DNA from: Megaustenia siamemsis | Taxonomy: Eukaryota; Mollusca; Gastropoda; Stylommatophora; Ariophantidae | Reading direction: 5' to 3' | DNA: 64,000 bases | NCBI GenBank assembly: GCA_032433765.1 | Contig: JAVIAB010000025.1 | Coordinates: 36,751,756 to 36,815,755 of the forward strand | Shown: positions 22,241 through 33,922 of the stretch, one piece after another | Numbering within the stretch: position 1 is the first letter of the stretch | Layout of the letters: each line of letters starts with the position of its first letter | The notes under the pieces: model-generated | Databases searched by the model: none | What the model saw: only the letters and a program-made list of their open reading frames with translations | Told to the model about the DNA's origin: nothing | Position numbers and translations under genes: made by a program

Positions 22241-22671
22241 ACATTTGTAAATGTAATGACGATGTGGCTGAAGACGTCACGATTGTGGATATTTTCCGGT
22301 ATATCCTTCACTGCCCGCTGGCCTTACAACGTTAACAGCTTCAGGAGCTGTAGACGGCTGACTTCATTTCTACACTCAACCGCCCTTGCCCGCAGAACTG
22401 ATAACGTCACACCAGTTGGTAAATTTTCAATGGTTTAACCATACCCATCTATAGATTTTCTAAGGCCTGGGGACAGAAAATAAAACCGGAAAACCCTCCA
22501 ACTAGCATGACGTCATCTACTACAGAAGCCGTAGGCGGCAGACCTGACTCTAACCACAACCGGTTATGTTCACAAATTCACACGTCATTCTAGTTGCAGG
22601 TTTTTCTGGAATTTCCCGTCACCCTGCAGGCCTGTGTACACGTGTAGATGGCTGTGGTTGATCAGACTTAT
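22241..22671. other. Unassigned spacer
   Basis: GC-richer. A loosely repeated segment (TGACGTCATCTACTAC and AGACGGCTGACTTCATTTCTACACTC) suggests a diverged duplication of about 240 bp. No coding motif. Confidence 0.4.
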
Positions 22672-23475
22672 CGTCTTGATATTTGATATATCGTTAATAC
22701 TTTCAGTGTCAGCTTTACTGACATTTGTTTCAGACTTATCGTCTTGATATTTGATATATCGTTAATACTTTCAGTGTCAGCTTTTCTGATATTTGTTTCA
22801 GACTTACAGTCTTGATATTTGATATATCGTTAATACTTTCAGTGTCAGCTTTACTGACATTTGTTTCAGACTTACCGTCTTGATATTTGATATATCGTTA
22901 ATACTTTCAGTGTCAGCTTTACTGACATTTGTTTCAGACTTACAGTCTTGATATTTGATATATCGTTAATACTTTCAGTGTCAGCTTTACTGACATTTGT
23001 TTCAGACTTACCGTCTTGATATTTGATATATCGTTAATACTTTCAGTGTCAGCTTTACTGATGTTGTTGTTGATGCGTTCGCCAGCTTTCATCTCTGACG
23101 AAGTCCCTAGAGACTAGTAACTGAATTTTGCGTGTTAATCCATTTTCCCCTGGCAGCCGTGTGCACAGGTGTCCCTCGCCGCACAGGCAGATAACTCCGA
23201 CTTCGGAGGTACTCATGTTTTTTTCGTCGATGAGTAACTGACGTTTCAAGCCGGGTCTCGCTGCTGAGACCAGGGGTGGTTGCCGCAGAGAGAAATCATA
23301 AATAAAAATCCCAACCGTTACTGACATTTGTTTCAGACTTATCGTCTTGATATTTGATATATCGTTTATACTTTCAGTGTCAGCTTTACTGACATTTGTT
23401 TCAGACTTACCGTCTTGATATTTGATATATCGTTTATACTTTCAGTGTCAGCTTTACTGATATTTGTTTCGATGT
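22672..23475. repeat. 68-bp array, interrupted by an insertion
   Basis: Units of 68 bp beginning CAGACTTATCGTCTTGATAT and ending GACATTTGTTT: about six copies at 22672-23061 and two at 23325-23470. The interruption (23062-23317) is a retroelement. Copies alternate CAGACTTACAGTC and CAGACTTACCGTC. Confidence 0.93.
23062..23317 (-). mobile_element. Short retroelement insertion with 7-bp target-site duplication
   Basis: A 256-bp insert in the 68-bp array flanked by identical TTACTGA (23055-23061 and 23318-23324). On the minus strand it starts AACGGTTGGGATTTTTATTT, contains ATGATTTCTCTCTGCGGCAACC, and ends in a CAACAACAACA tail, as expected for a SINE or LINE 3' fragment. The segment GATTTCTCTC-GCAACC is shared with the SINE at 62946-63150, but this copy lacks the tRNA-like head. 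An internal GGTCTC...GAGACC hairpin lies near 23258-23275. Confidence 0.8.
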
Positions 23476-23508
23476 AAAAAACTGTTTTTGCTGTTTCATT
23501 TGAACTTA

Positions 23509-23572
23509 CACACACACAAAAACACACCTGGAAAACACACAAGACACACACACAAACACTCATAAAGACAGA
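23509..23572. repeat. (CA)n-rich tract
   Basis: Impure CACACA tract; a second purer (CA)n run lies at 23721-23741. Confidence 0.85.
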
Positions 23573-23838
23573 GCAGTTTGTGCGTTTGTATTAAGAAAGA
23601 TATCGTTTTATTGAAAGCCAACATGGAGGGAAACTTTGAAGGCAAAAATGTCACGTGACGACAAAGATGAAAGTGGGAAAGGAACATGTAGTGATGACGT
23701 CATACTAGTCATATTACATCCCACACACACACACACACACAGTTATTGCAACGTCATTTCCGGTGACTGGAACTTGTCCTCACCGGGGTCCTTGTTTTAT
23801 CTTCTGGTACAAACACACGCTGAGCTTCAGAGAAATTA
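23573..23838. other. Spacer with (CA)n at 23721-23741
   Basis: No recognised feature other than the dinucleotide run. Confidence 0.4.
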
Positions 23839-24715
23839 ATTTCAAAAACACTTCTATAGCAAACTTTAGATTAAAAACACTTTTATATTGTTCTTTAGTT
23901 TCATAAACACATCTATAGCGCACTTTAGATTAAAAACACGTCTATAGTGTTCTTCAGTTTCACGAACACTTCTATAACGCCTCTCAGTTTATAAGCACGT
24001 CTATAGCGCCCCTTAGTTTCATAAACACGTCTATGGCGCCCCTCAGTTTCATAAACACGTATATAGCGTCCCTCAGTCTCATAAACATATCTATAGTGCC
24101 CCTCAGTTTTATAAACACATCTATAGCGCCCCTCAGTTCCATAAACATGTCTATAGCGCCCATTAGTTTTATAAACCCATCTATAGCACCCATTAGTTTT
24201 ATAAACCCATCTATAGCGCCCATTAGTTTTATAAACCCATCTATAGCGCCCATTAGTTTTATAAGCCCATCTATAGCACCCATTAGTTTTATAAACCCAT
24301 CTATAGCGCCCCTCAGTTTTATAAACACATCTATAGCGCCCCTCAGTTTTATAAACACATCTATAGCGCCCCTCAGTTTTATAAACACATCTATAGCGCC
24401 CCTCAGTTTTATAAACCCATCTATAGCGCCCCTCAGTTTTATAAGCCCATCTATAGCGCCCCTCAGTTTTATAAGCCCATCTATAGCGCCCCTCAGTTTT
24501 ATAAACCCATCTATAGCGCCCCTCAGTTTTATAAGCCCATCTATAGCGCCCCTCAGTTTTATAAACACATCTATAGCGCCCCTCAGTTCCATAAACATGT
24601 CTATAGCGCCCATTAGTTTTATAAACCCATCTATATCGCCCATTAGTTTTATAAACCCATCTATAGCGCCCATTAGTTTTATAAACCCATCTATATCGCC
24701 CATTAGTTCCAATCA
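23839..24715. repeat. 30-bp array (ATCTATAGCGCCCCTCAGTT...)
   Basis: About 29 copies of a 30-bp unit. Because 30 is a multiple of 3, several frames are open on both strands for 240-260 codons. These encode monotonous 10-residue repeats and are not evidence of a gene. Subtypes CATTAG and CCTCAG, AACAC and AACCC, form blocks. A two-unit block with CTCAGTTCCATAAACATG recurs at 24132 and 24582, exactly 450 bp (15 units) apart. Confidence 0.94.
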
Positions 24716-24839
24716 TATTTATAGACCCGTCTTTCCCGTCCGTCCAGCGAGTCTAGTATTGACAACATTGCTTCTCCTACCTTCAGATCTCGTATAACCA
24801 TTTGTCACTAGCTGGACCCCTGATAGAAGTGACCAGGCA
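24716..24839. other. Short spacer before a LINE tail
   Basis: Non-repetitive, nothing recognised. Sequence on the right passes into LINE coding remnants. Confidence 0.35.
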
Positions 24840-25262
24840 TTACCGACATGAAACAAGAAGTGACAAGAAGACGTGAGAAATGACTAGGTCATGCTCTCAG
24901 AATGGAACGAACCAGGCATCCACACCTAGCATTAACATGGACACCACCTGGCAGACGAGGGAGAGGCAGATCTTTGGGGACATGGTAACGAACCATACAT
25001 GGTGAAATGATAGAGACAGACCTTTGGGGACATGGTAACGAACCATACATGGTGAAATGATAGAGACAGACCTTTGGGGACATGGTAACGAACCATACAT
25101 GATGTAATGATAGAGACAGACCTTTGGGGACATGGTAACGAACCATACATGGTGAAATGATAGAGACAGACCTTTGGGGACATGCTAACGAACCATACAT
25201 GGTGAAATGATAGAGGCTGGCAGGTCCTGGCGAGAGTTGTCCATGCTTGTTTCAGACCGGAT
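24840..25262 (+). pseudogene. LINE ORF2 C-terminus carrying a 50-bp array
   Basis: Plus strand reads LGHALRMERTRHPHLALTWT, PPGRRGRGRSLGTW, stop, RTIHGEMIE. It then repeats a 50-bp segment about five times and resumes with AGRSWRELSMLVSDRIEWRS then LVGVL near 25262. GHxLRME...ALTWTPPGxRxRGRPxGTW and the closing W-x-x-L-V-x-A/V-L-C are diagnostic of a common animal LINE tail. The order is intact around the array. The last codons (EWRSLVGVL) lead straight into the 32-bp array. Stops occur and everything N-terminal is missing. Confidence 0.85.
24972..25213 (+). repeat. 50-bp array derived from LINE codons
   Basis: About five copies of a 50-bp unit, ACCTTTGGGGACATGGTAAC then GAACCATACATGGTGAAATG and ATAGAGACAG, almost identical to one another. 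It corresponds to the LINE codons LGTW-x-RTIHGEMIE plus a junction. Confidence 0.93.
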
Positions 25263-27925
25263 TGAGTGGAGATCTCTTGTGGGTGTCCTATGAAGGGTGG
25301 AGGTCTCTTGGGGGTGTCCTATGAAGGGTGGAGATCTCTTGTGAGTGCCCTATGAAGGGTGGAGATATCTTGTGGGTGCCCTATGAATGGTGGAGATCTC
25401 TTGTGGGTGTCCTATGTAGGGTGGAGATATCTTGTGGGTGCCCTATGAAGGGTGGAGATATCTTGTGGGTGCCCTATGAATGGTGGAGATCTCTTGTGGG
25501 TGCCCTATGAAGGGTGGAGATATCTTGTGGGTGCCCTATGAATGGTGGAGATCTCTTGTGGGTGTCCTATGTAGGGTGGAGATATCTTGTGGGTGCCCTA
25601 TGAAGGGTGGAGATCTCTTGTGGGTGTCCTATGAAGGGTGGAGATCTCTTGTGGGTGCCCTATGAAGGGTGGAGATCTCTTGTGGGTGTCCTATGAAGGG
25701 TGGAGATCTCTTGTGGGTGTCCTATGAAGGGTGGAGATCTCTTGTGGGTGTCCTATGAAGGGTGGAGATATCTTGTGTGTGTCCTATGAAGGGAGGAGAT
25801 TTCTTGTGGGTGTCACATGAAGGGTGGAGATCTCTTGTGGGTGTCCTATAAAGGGTGGAGATATCTTGTGTGTGTCCTATGAAGGGTGGAGATCTCTTGT
25901 GGGTGTCCTATGAAGGGTGGAGATTTCTTGTGGGTGTCACATGAAGGGTGGAGATCTCTTGTGGGTGTCCTATAAAGGGTGGAGATATCTTGTGTGTGTC
26001 CTATGAAGGGTGGAGATATCTTGTGGGTGTCCTATGAAGGGTGGAGATCTCTTGTGGGTGCCCTATGATGGGCAGAGATCTCTTGTGGGTGCCCTATGAT
26101 GGGCAGAGATCTCTTGTGGGTGCCCTATGATGGGCAGAGATCTCTTGTGGGTGCCCTATGATGGGCAGAGATCTCTTGTGGGTGCCCTATGATGGGCAGA
26201 GATCTCTTGTGGGTGCCCTATGATGGGCAGAGATCTCTTGTGGGTGCCCTATGATGGGCAGAGAACTCTTGTGGGTGCCCAATAAAGGGTGGAGATCGCT
26301 TGCGAGTGTCCTATGATGGGTGGAAGTCGCTTGCGAGTGTCCTATGATGGATGGAGATCGCTTGCAAGTGTCCTATGATGGGTGGAGATCGCTTGCAAGT
26401 GTCCTATGATGGATGGAGATCGCTTGCAAGTGTCCTATGATGGGTGGAAGTCACTTGCGAGTGTCCTATGATGGGTGGAGATCGCTTGCAAGTGTCCTAT
26501 GATGGATGGAGATCGCTTGCAAGTGTCCTATGATGGATGGAGATCGCTTGCGAGAGTTCTATGATGGGCGGAGATCGCTTGCGAGTGTCTTATGGTGGTG
26601 GAGATCGCTTGCGAGTGTCCTATCATGGGTGGAGATCGCTTGCGAGTGTCTTAGGGTGGGTGGAGATCGCTTGCGAGTGTCCTATCATGGGTGGAGATCG
26701 CTTGTGAGTGTCCTATAATAGATGGATGTCTATGATGAGTGTCCTATGATGGGCGGAGATCTCTTTTATGTGCCCTATGATGATTGGAGATCTCTTGTAT
26801 GTGCCCTATGATGGGTGGAAATCTCTTGTATGTGCCCAATGATCGGTGGAGATCTCCTGTCAGTGCCCTATGATGTGTGGAGATCTCTTGTATGTACCCT
26901 ATGATGAGTGGAGATCTCTTGTGAATGCCCTATGATGAGTGGAGATCTCTTGTGAATGCCCTATGATGAGTGGAGATCTCTTGTGAGTGCCCTATAATGG
27001 GTGGAGATCTCTTTTAGGTGTCCTATGATGGGTGGAGATCTCTTGTGAGTGCCCTATAATGGGTGGAAATCTCTTGTAGGTGTCCTATGATGGGTTGAGA
27101 TTTCTTGTGGGTGCCCTATGATGGATGGAGATCTCTTGTAGGTGTCCTATGATGGGTTGAGATTTCTTGTGGGTGCCCTATGATGGATGGAGATCTCTTG
27201 TAGGTGTCCTATGATGGGTTGAGATTTCTTGTGGGTGCCCTATGATGGATGGAGATCTCTTGTGGGTGTCCTATGATGGGTTGAGATTTCTTGTGGGTGC
27301 CCTATGATGGATGGAGATCTCTTGTAGGTGTCCTATGATGGGTTGAGATTTCTTGTGGGTACCCTATGATGGATGGAGATCTCTTGTAGGTGTCCTATGA
27401 TGGGTTGAGATTTCTTGTGGGTGCCCTATGATGGATGGAGATCTCTTGTAGGTGTCCTATGATGGGTTGAGATTTCTTGTTGGTACCCTATGATGGATGG
27501 AGATCTCTTGTAGGTGTCCTATGATGGGTTGAGATTTCTTGTGGGTGCCCTATGATGGATGGAGATCTCTTGTGGGTGTCCTATGAATGGTGGAGATCTG
27601 TTGTGAGTGTCCTATGATTGATGGAGATCTCTTGTGAGTGTCCTTTGATGGGTGGAGATCTCTTGTGGGTGCCCTATGGTGGATGGAGATCGCTTGCGAG
27701 TGTTCTATGATGGGTGGAGATCTCTTATGAGTGCCCTATAATAGGTGGAGATCTCTTGTTAGTGTCCTATTATGGGGGTGGAGATCTCTTGTGAGTGCCC
27801 TATGATGGGTGGAGATCTCTTATGAGTGCCCTATAATAGGTGGAGATCTCTTGCGAGTGCCTTATAATTGGTTGAGATCTCTTGCGAGTGTCCTAAGATG
27901 GTTGGAGATCTCTTAAGAGTGCCCT
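25258..27925 (+). repeat. 2.7-kb array of a 32-bp unit derived from the LINE terminus
   Basis: About 83 copies of a 32-bp unit beginning GTGGAGATCTCTTGTGGGTG and continuing TCCTATGAAGGG. In the LINE frame this is EWRSLVGVL, the last codons of the LINE that ends at 25262. Blocks differ: GATCTCTTGTGGGTG with ATGAAGG (25260-26060), GGGCAGAG (26060-26280), GATCGCTTGCGAGTG (26280-26710), mixed, then an alternating 64-bp two-unit block (TTGAGATTTC with GGAGATCTC) at 27090-27570. Many units carry an AGATCT (BglII) site. Confidence 0.95.
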
Positions 27926-28017
27926 ATGATCCGATCGGAGTTGAGAGAATTAAGAGGAAGATCCCTTGTAGTCGAAATATCCTCACAAGAACTGCCCATG
28001 ACATGCGATCCAACATT
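27926..28017. other. Short spacer between arrays
   Basis: About 90 bp of non-repeated sequence. Its last bases (ATCGACTCGTTCTATGTAGC) already match the following 20-bp unit, suggesting the array was seeded here. Confidence 0.4.
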
Positions 28018-28550
28018 TGTATCGACTCGTTCTATGTAGCGACTCGCTGTTCTATGTAGCAACTCGCTGTTCTATGTAGCAACTCGTTGCTCTATGTAGC
28101 AACTCGTTGCTCTATGTAGCAACTCGTTGCTCTATGTAGCGACTCGCTGTTCTATGTAGCAACTCGTTGTTCTATGTAGCGACTCGCTGTTCTATGTAGC
28201 AACTCGTTGTTCTATGTAGCGACTCGCTGTTCTATGTAGCGACTCGTTGTTCTATGTAGCGACTCGTTCTATGTAGCGACTCGTTCTATGTAGCGACTCG
28301 TTCTATGTAGCGACTCGTTGCTCTATGTAGCGACTCGCTGTTCTATGTAGCGACTCGCTGTTCTATGTAGCAACTCGTTGCTCTATGTAGCGACTCGTTG
28401 TTCTATGTAGCAACTCGTTGCTCTATGTAGCGACTCGTTGCTCTATGTAGCAACTCGTTGCTCTATGTAGCGACTCGCTGTTCTATGTAGCAACTCGTTG
28501 CTCTATGTAGCGACTCGCTGTTCTATGTAGCAACTCGTTGTTCTATGTAA
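28018..28550. repeat. 20-bp array (AACTCGTTGCTCTATGTAGC)
   Basis: About 27 copies of AACTCGTTGCTCTATGTAGC with A/G at position 1 (AACTC/GACTC) and TTG/CTG, TCT variants. A few 17-bp copies lack GTT at 28258-28315. Confidence 0.95.
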
Positions 28551-28569
28551 GTAGCAATGTACCCATGGA

Positions 28570-29190
28570 TAGCTATAGGAACAACGACCAGCGACAAACA
28601 TCATCATCGTCATGTGGTCATACCGGTTGGCGTAGGTGATTATGTCTTTCCACATTTTCTATTTCCACTTTGCATCCTATCAATTCTGTTGTTGACTGTT
28701 TTCCATGCCACGACACAACATGTTCAGGGAACTTTCAACATTCTTCTGTGAAATCACATTTCTGTGACCTCTAATCGTCTTTTAATTTGTTTGTCTACTG
28801 TCCATGATTCGCTTCCATAGGTCAGAATTGCCTCTGTGTAGCACCGATGAACTCTCTTTCTCACTTCTATTGACACGTATTTTTGTTACGTAAGATATTT
28901 TTCATTTTCTGAAATGCTATTTTGGCCTGACCTATTCTTTTGCTTTCTGTGGTACATCTTCCATCTGATGTTATTATTGTGCCCAAGTATTTGACGCTCT
29001 CCACTTGTTTCAGATTTGTCCTGTTTATTTTTATGCTGCATGATGGTGATGATTGTTTCTTCGATATAACCATTACTTCTGTTTTCTTACTATTCAGACT
29101 CAGACCTTTCGTGTTGCTTTCTATTACTATTATGTCTATCATTTCTTGTAATTCTCTCTCTGTCTGTGATATAGCAAACTGAGTGACAAA
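28570..29190 (-). pseudogene. LINE ORF2 RT-thumb to C-terminus, with internal deletion
   Basis: Minus strand, N to C: FAISQTERELQEMIDIIVIE, SNTKGLSLNSKKTEVMVISK, INRTNLKQVESVKYLGTIIT, SDGRCTTESKRIGQAKIAFQ, KMKNILRNKNT; then in another frame VSIEVRKRVHRCYTEAILTY, GSESWTVDKQIKRRLEVTEM, a stop, FHRRMLKVP. A deletion joins this to WHGKQSTTELIGCKVEIE and an ANR-type terminus, removing the KLEYLVTTGKIQG segment present at 19190. It continues into the RT palm/thumb, so it holds about 190 codons. Broken by stop and frameshift. Ends in an ATC-rich tail (28598-28610). Confidence 0.86.
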
Positions 29191-29407
29191 CAAGACTGTA
29201 AAATTTTCTCACACCTCCGTTGAAGACCATCAGCAAGAGCTCTCCAACACGTCACGTCGTGTGCCGTCTCTGACAGTGATCTCACTTGTCATCTGTCTCC
29301 AAGCAATTCTGTGTTTGGTGTATCCCCGGTAAGAGTGTCTCTATTAAAGCTTGTAGTCCACTCCTCGTGTAGCTTCTCATATCCTTCGCAACCATCTTCT
29401 GCTCATC
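29191..29407. other. Unassigned spacer, possible LINE extension
   Basis: No clear motif. The RT catalytic YADD expected just upstream of the LINE is not present, so 5' truncation is at about 29190. Confidence 0.4.
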
Positions 29408-31438
29408 ATTACTTTAACTGTGGGTTGATTTCCTCTTTGTCACAGTTCATCATTACTTTAACTGTGGGTTGATTTCTTCTTTGTCACAGTTCATCATTAC
29501 TTTAACTGTGGGTTGATTTCTTCTTTGTCACAGTTCATCATTACTTTAACCGTGGGTTGATTTCTTCTTTGTCACAGTTCATCATTACTTTAACTGTGGG
29601 ATGATTTCTTCTTTGTCACAGTTCATCATTACTTTAACTGTGGGTTGATTTCTTCTTTGTCACAGTTCATCATTACTTTAACTGTGGGTTGATTTCTTCT
29701 TTGTCACAGTTCATCATTACTTTAACTGTGGGATGATTTCTTCTTTGTCACAGTTCATCATTACTTTAACTGTTGGTTGATTTCTTCGTTTTTATAGTTC
29801 ATCATTACTTTAACTGTGGGTGGATTTTTTCTTTGTCACAGTTCAGCATTACTTTAATTTTTGGTTGATTTCTTATTTGTCACAGTTCAGCATTACTTTA
29901 ATTTTTGGTTGATTTCTTCTTTGTCACAGTTCATCATTACTTTAATTGTTGGTTGATTTCTTCTTTGTCACAGTTCATCATTACTTTAATTGTTGGTTGA
30001 TTTCTTCTTTGTCACAGTTCATCATTACTTTAACTGTGGGATGATTTCTTCTTTGTCACAGTTCATCAGTACTTTAACTGTGGGATGATTTCTTCTTTGT
30101 CACAGTTCATCATTACTTTAACTGTGGGATGATTTCTTCTTTGTCACAGTTCATCAGTACTTTAACTGTGGGAAAGATTTCTTCTTTGTCACAGTTCATC
30201 ATTACTTTAACTGTGGGATGATTTCTTCTTGGTCACAGTTCATCATTACTTTAATTGTGGGATGATTTCTTCTTTGTCACAGTTCATCATTACTTTAATT
30301 GTTGGTTGATTTCTTCTTGGTCACAGTTCATCATTACTTTAATTGTGGGATGATTTCTTCTTTGTCACAGTTCATCATTACTTTAACTGTGGGATGATTT
30401 CTTCTTTGTCACAGTTCATCATTACTTTAACTGTGGGATGATTTCTTCTTTGTCACAGTTCATCATTACTTTAACTGTGGGATGATTTCTTCTTTGTCAC
30501 AGTTCATCATTACTTTAACTGTGGGATGATTTCTTCTTTGTCACAGTTCATCATTACTTTAACTGTGGGATGATTTCTTCTTTGTCACAGTTCAGCATTA
30601 CTTTAATTGTTGGTTGATTTCTTTTTTGTCACAGTTCAGCATTACTCTAATTATTGGTTGATTTCTTTTTTGTCACAGTTCATAATTACTTTAATTATTG
30701 GTTGATTTCTTTTTTGTCACAGTTCATCATTACTTTAATTATTGGTTGATTTCTTTTTTGTCACAGTTCATCATTACTTTAATTGTTGGTTGATTTCTTC
30801 TTTGTCATAGTTCATCATTACTTTAATTGTTGGTTGATTTCTTTTTTGTCACAGTTCATCATTACTTTAATTGTTGGTTGATTTCTTCTTTGTCATAGTT
30901 CATCATTACTTTAATTGTTGGTTGATTTATTTTTTGTCACAGTTCATCTTTAATTTAATTATTGGTTGATTTCTTTTTTGTCACAGTTCATCATTACTTT
31001 AATTGTTGGTTGATTTCTTCTTTTTCATAGTTCATCATTACTTTAATTGTTGGTTGATTCCTTCTTTGTCATCGTTCATCATTACTTCAATTGTTGGTTG
31101 ATTTCTTCTTTGCCACAGTTCATCATTACTTCAATTGTTGGTTGATTTCTTCTTTGTCACATTTCATCATTACTTCAATTGTTGGTTGATTCTTTCTTTG
31201 TTATAGTTCATCATTACTTCAACTATTGGTTGATTCCTTCTTTGTTATAGTTCATCATTACTTCAACTATTGGTTGATTCCTTCTTTGTTATAGTTCATC
31301 ATTACTTCAACTATTGGTTGATTCCTTCTTTGTTATAGTTCATCATTAATTCAACTATTGGTTGATTCCTTCTTTGTTATAGTTCATCATTACTTCAACT
31401 ATTGGTTGATTCCTTCTTTGTTATAGTTCATCATTACT
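29408..31438. repeat. 44-bp array (TTCATCATTACTTTAACTGT...)
   Basis: About 46 copies of a 44-bp unit starting TTCATCATTACTTTAACTGT and ending TTCTTCTTTGTCACAG. Subfamilies grade from left to right: GTGGGTTGATT, GTGGGATGATT, TTGTTGGTTGATT, then a CTATTGGTTGATTCC block (31190-31430) with TTGTTATAG. Confidence 0.95.
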
Positions 31439-31454
31439 CTCAAGTGATGTAAGA

Positions 31455-31722
31455 AATGTTGTAATTGGGTCACATACGAAGTGTTTTAGTTGGATCACAT
31501 GCGAAGTGTTGTAGTTGGATCACATTGATAGTGTCGTAACTGGGTCGCATATGAAGTGTTGTAGTTGGATCACATTGATAGTGTCGTAACTGGGTCGCAT
31601 ATGAAGTGTTGTAGTTGGATCACATTGATAGTGTCGTAACTGGGTCGCATATGAAGTGTTGTAGTTGGGTCACATTAGAAGCTTTGTCGTTGGGTGACAT
31701 TGGAAGTGTCGTAACTGGGTCG
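31455..31722. repeat. 50-bp array built of two 25-bp halves
   Basis: About four full copies; each 50-bp unit is GTGTTGTAGTTGGATCACAT plus TGATA followed by GTGTCGTAACTGGGTCGCAT plus ATGAA. The two 25-bp halves are related, so this is a dimeric higher-order repeat. Confidence 0.9.
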
Positions 31723-31735
31723 CATAGGAAGGTCA

Positions 31736-31832
31736 TATGTTAGCGACCGAGAATTGTTGAAAGTTATGGCTGGGTGTATATACTAATATAGGGATGTAGA
31801 TCATTTAATCATAAGGGATCCAGGAACAATTA
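31736..31832. repeat. 95-bp block, copy 1 of 2
   Basis: GTCATATGTTAGCGACCGAG through GGATCCAGGAAC. A second copy with about 7 differences is at 32709-32803. Each copy directly precedes a stretch of 21-bp units, so the array plus this leader was duplicated with a period of about 973 bp. Confidence 0.9.
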
Positions 31833-33588
31833 GAAGTGATCAATGAACAATTAGGAGGGATCAATGAACAATTAGAAGGGATCCAGGAACAATTAGAAGG
31901 GATCAATGAACAATTATAAGGGATCAATGAACAATTAGAAGGATCCAGGAACAATTAGAAGGGATCAATGAACAAGTAGAAGGGATCCAGGAACAATACG
32001 AAGGGATCAATGAACAGTTAGAAGGGATCAATGAACAATTAGAAGGATCCAGGAACAATTAGAAGGGATCAATGAACAATATAAGGGATCAATGAACAAT
32101 TAGAAGGGATCAATGAACAATTATAAGGGATCAATGAACAATTAGAAGGATCCAGGAACAATTAGAAGGGATCAATGAACAAGTAGAAGGGATCCAGGAA
32201 CAATACGAAGGGATCAATGAACAGTTAGAAGGGATCAATGAACAATTAGAAGGATCCAGGAACAATTAGAAGGGATCAATGAACAATATAAGGGATCAAT
32301 GAACAATTAGAAGGGATCAATGAACAATTAGAAGGATCCAGGAACAATTAGAAGGGATCAATGAACAAGTAGAAGGGATCCAGGAACAATACGAAGGGAT
32401 CAATGAACAGTTAGAAGGGATCAATGAACAATTAGAAGGATCCAGGAACAATTAGAAGGGATCAATGAACAATATAAGGGATCAATGAACAATTAGAAGG
32501 GATCAATGAACAATTAGAAGGATCCAGGAACAATTAGAAGGGATCAATGAACAAGTAGAAGGGATACAGGAACAATACGAAGGGATCAATGAACAATTAG
32601 AAGGGATCAATGAACAATTAGAAGGATCCAGGAACAATTAGAAGGTATGTAGGAGCAATTAGAAGGTATGAAGGAACAATTAGAAGGGATGAAGGAACAA
32701 TTAGAAGGTCATATATTAGCAACCGAGAATTGTTGAAAGTTATAGCTGGGTGTAGATACTAACATAGGGATGTAGATCATTTAGTCATAAGGGATCCAGG
32801 AACAATTAGAAGGGATCAATGAACAATTAGAAGGATCCAGGAACAATTAGAATGGATCAATGAACACTTAGAAGGGATCTATGAACAATTAGAATGGATC
32901 CAGGAACAATTAGAAGGGATCAATAAACAATTAGAAGGATCCAAGAACAATTAGAATGGATCAATAAACAATTAGAAGGGATCAATGAACAATTAGAAGG
33001 ATCCAGGAACAATTAGAAGGGATCAATGAACAATTAGAAGGGATCAATGAACAATTAGAAGGGATCAATGAACAATTAGAAGGGATCAATGAACAATTAG
33101 AAGGGATCAATGAACAATTAGAAGGGATCAATAACCAATTAGAAGGATCCAGGAACAATTAGAAGGTTTCCAGAAACAATTAGAAGGTATAAATGAACAA
33201 TTATAAGGTATGAAGGCGCAATAAGAATGTATGAAGGAACAATTAGAAGGAATGAAGGAACAATTAGAAGGGATGAAGGAACAATTAGAAGGGATCAAAA
33301 GGCCTTTAGAAGGCATCAAGAAACAATTAGAAGATATGAATGAACAATTAGAAGGTATGAATGAACAATTAGAAGGTATGAATGAACAATTAGAAGGTAT
33401 CTAGGAGAAATTAGAAGGTATGAATGAACAATTAGAAGGTATGAAGGAACAATTAGAAGGTATAAAGGAACAATTAGAAGGTATGAAGGAACAATAAGAA
33501 GGTATGCAGGAGCAATTAAAAGGTATGAAGGAAGAATTACAAGATATGAAGGAGCAATTAAAAGGTATGAAGGAACAATTAGAAGGTA
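31804..33588. repeat. 21-bp array (GGATCAATGAACAATTAGAAG) with higher-order structure
   Basis: About 80 copies of a 21-bp unit, GGATCAATGAACAATTAGAA plus G, with ATCAATGAAC and ATCCAGGAAC types and some 19-20 bp units. A block containing GGAACAATACGAAGG recurs at 31981, 32188, 32374 and 32560; the last two intervals are exactly 186 bp, about nine units. The right part (33180-33588) changes to GGTATGAAGGAACAATTAGA units. A second copy of the 95-bp block sits at 32709-32803. Confidence 0.94.
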
Positions 33589-33922
33589 AAGGTAAAGGTA
33601 AAGTACGAGACTTGAACCGGCGTCTTAGCACGAGAGTTTACACCCATATGTGCTCGGCCGCCTATCCAGAAATGTTCGGATATTTCTGTATAGTGTCGCC
33701 TCAAGCATCGAAACTCAGATGCGAAGCGACATTCCTCACCTTCCCAGGATAATACCCTGGTACCCATTTCTGCCAACGGCTGGGTCGACCGTGGGGGTAT
33801 TTTTTTTTTATTCCAACCACGAGTACAATTCACACTGCTCCCAGCGGGAATTGAACACGGGTTGTCCGAACGTTGGTAATCTGGTCAGGTGGTTTTCCCA
33901 ACTAGGCTACCGAGTCCCCCGG
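33589..33922 (-). mobile_element. tRNA-headed SINE inserted in the 21-bp array
   Basis: Minus strand: GGGGGACTCGGTAGCCTAGT begins a tRNA-like head with an A box (TAGCCTAGTTGG) and a B box (GTGTTCAATTCCC). A body follows containing ATGGGTACC and the reverse of GGCTGGGTCGACC. It ends in a (TTTACC)n tail (33589-33612). It matches 44716-45040 over its whole length at a level I judge roughly 85%. The array resumes on the other side; both flanks contain GAAGGTA, a possible target duplication. Confidence 0.86.

Noticed and set aside
23925..24797. Overlapping 242-263 codon frames on both strands
   Set aside because: A 30-bp unit keeps three frames open; nothing resembles a protein family.
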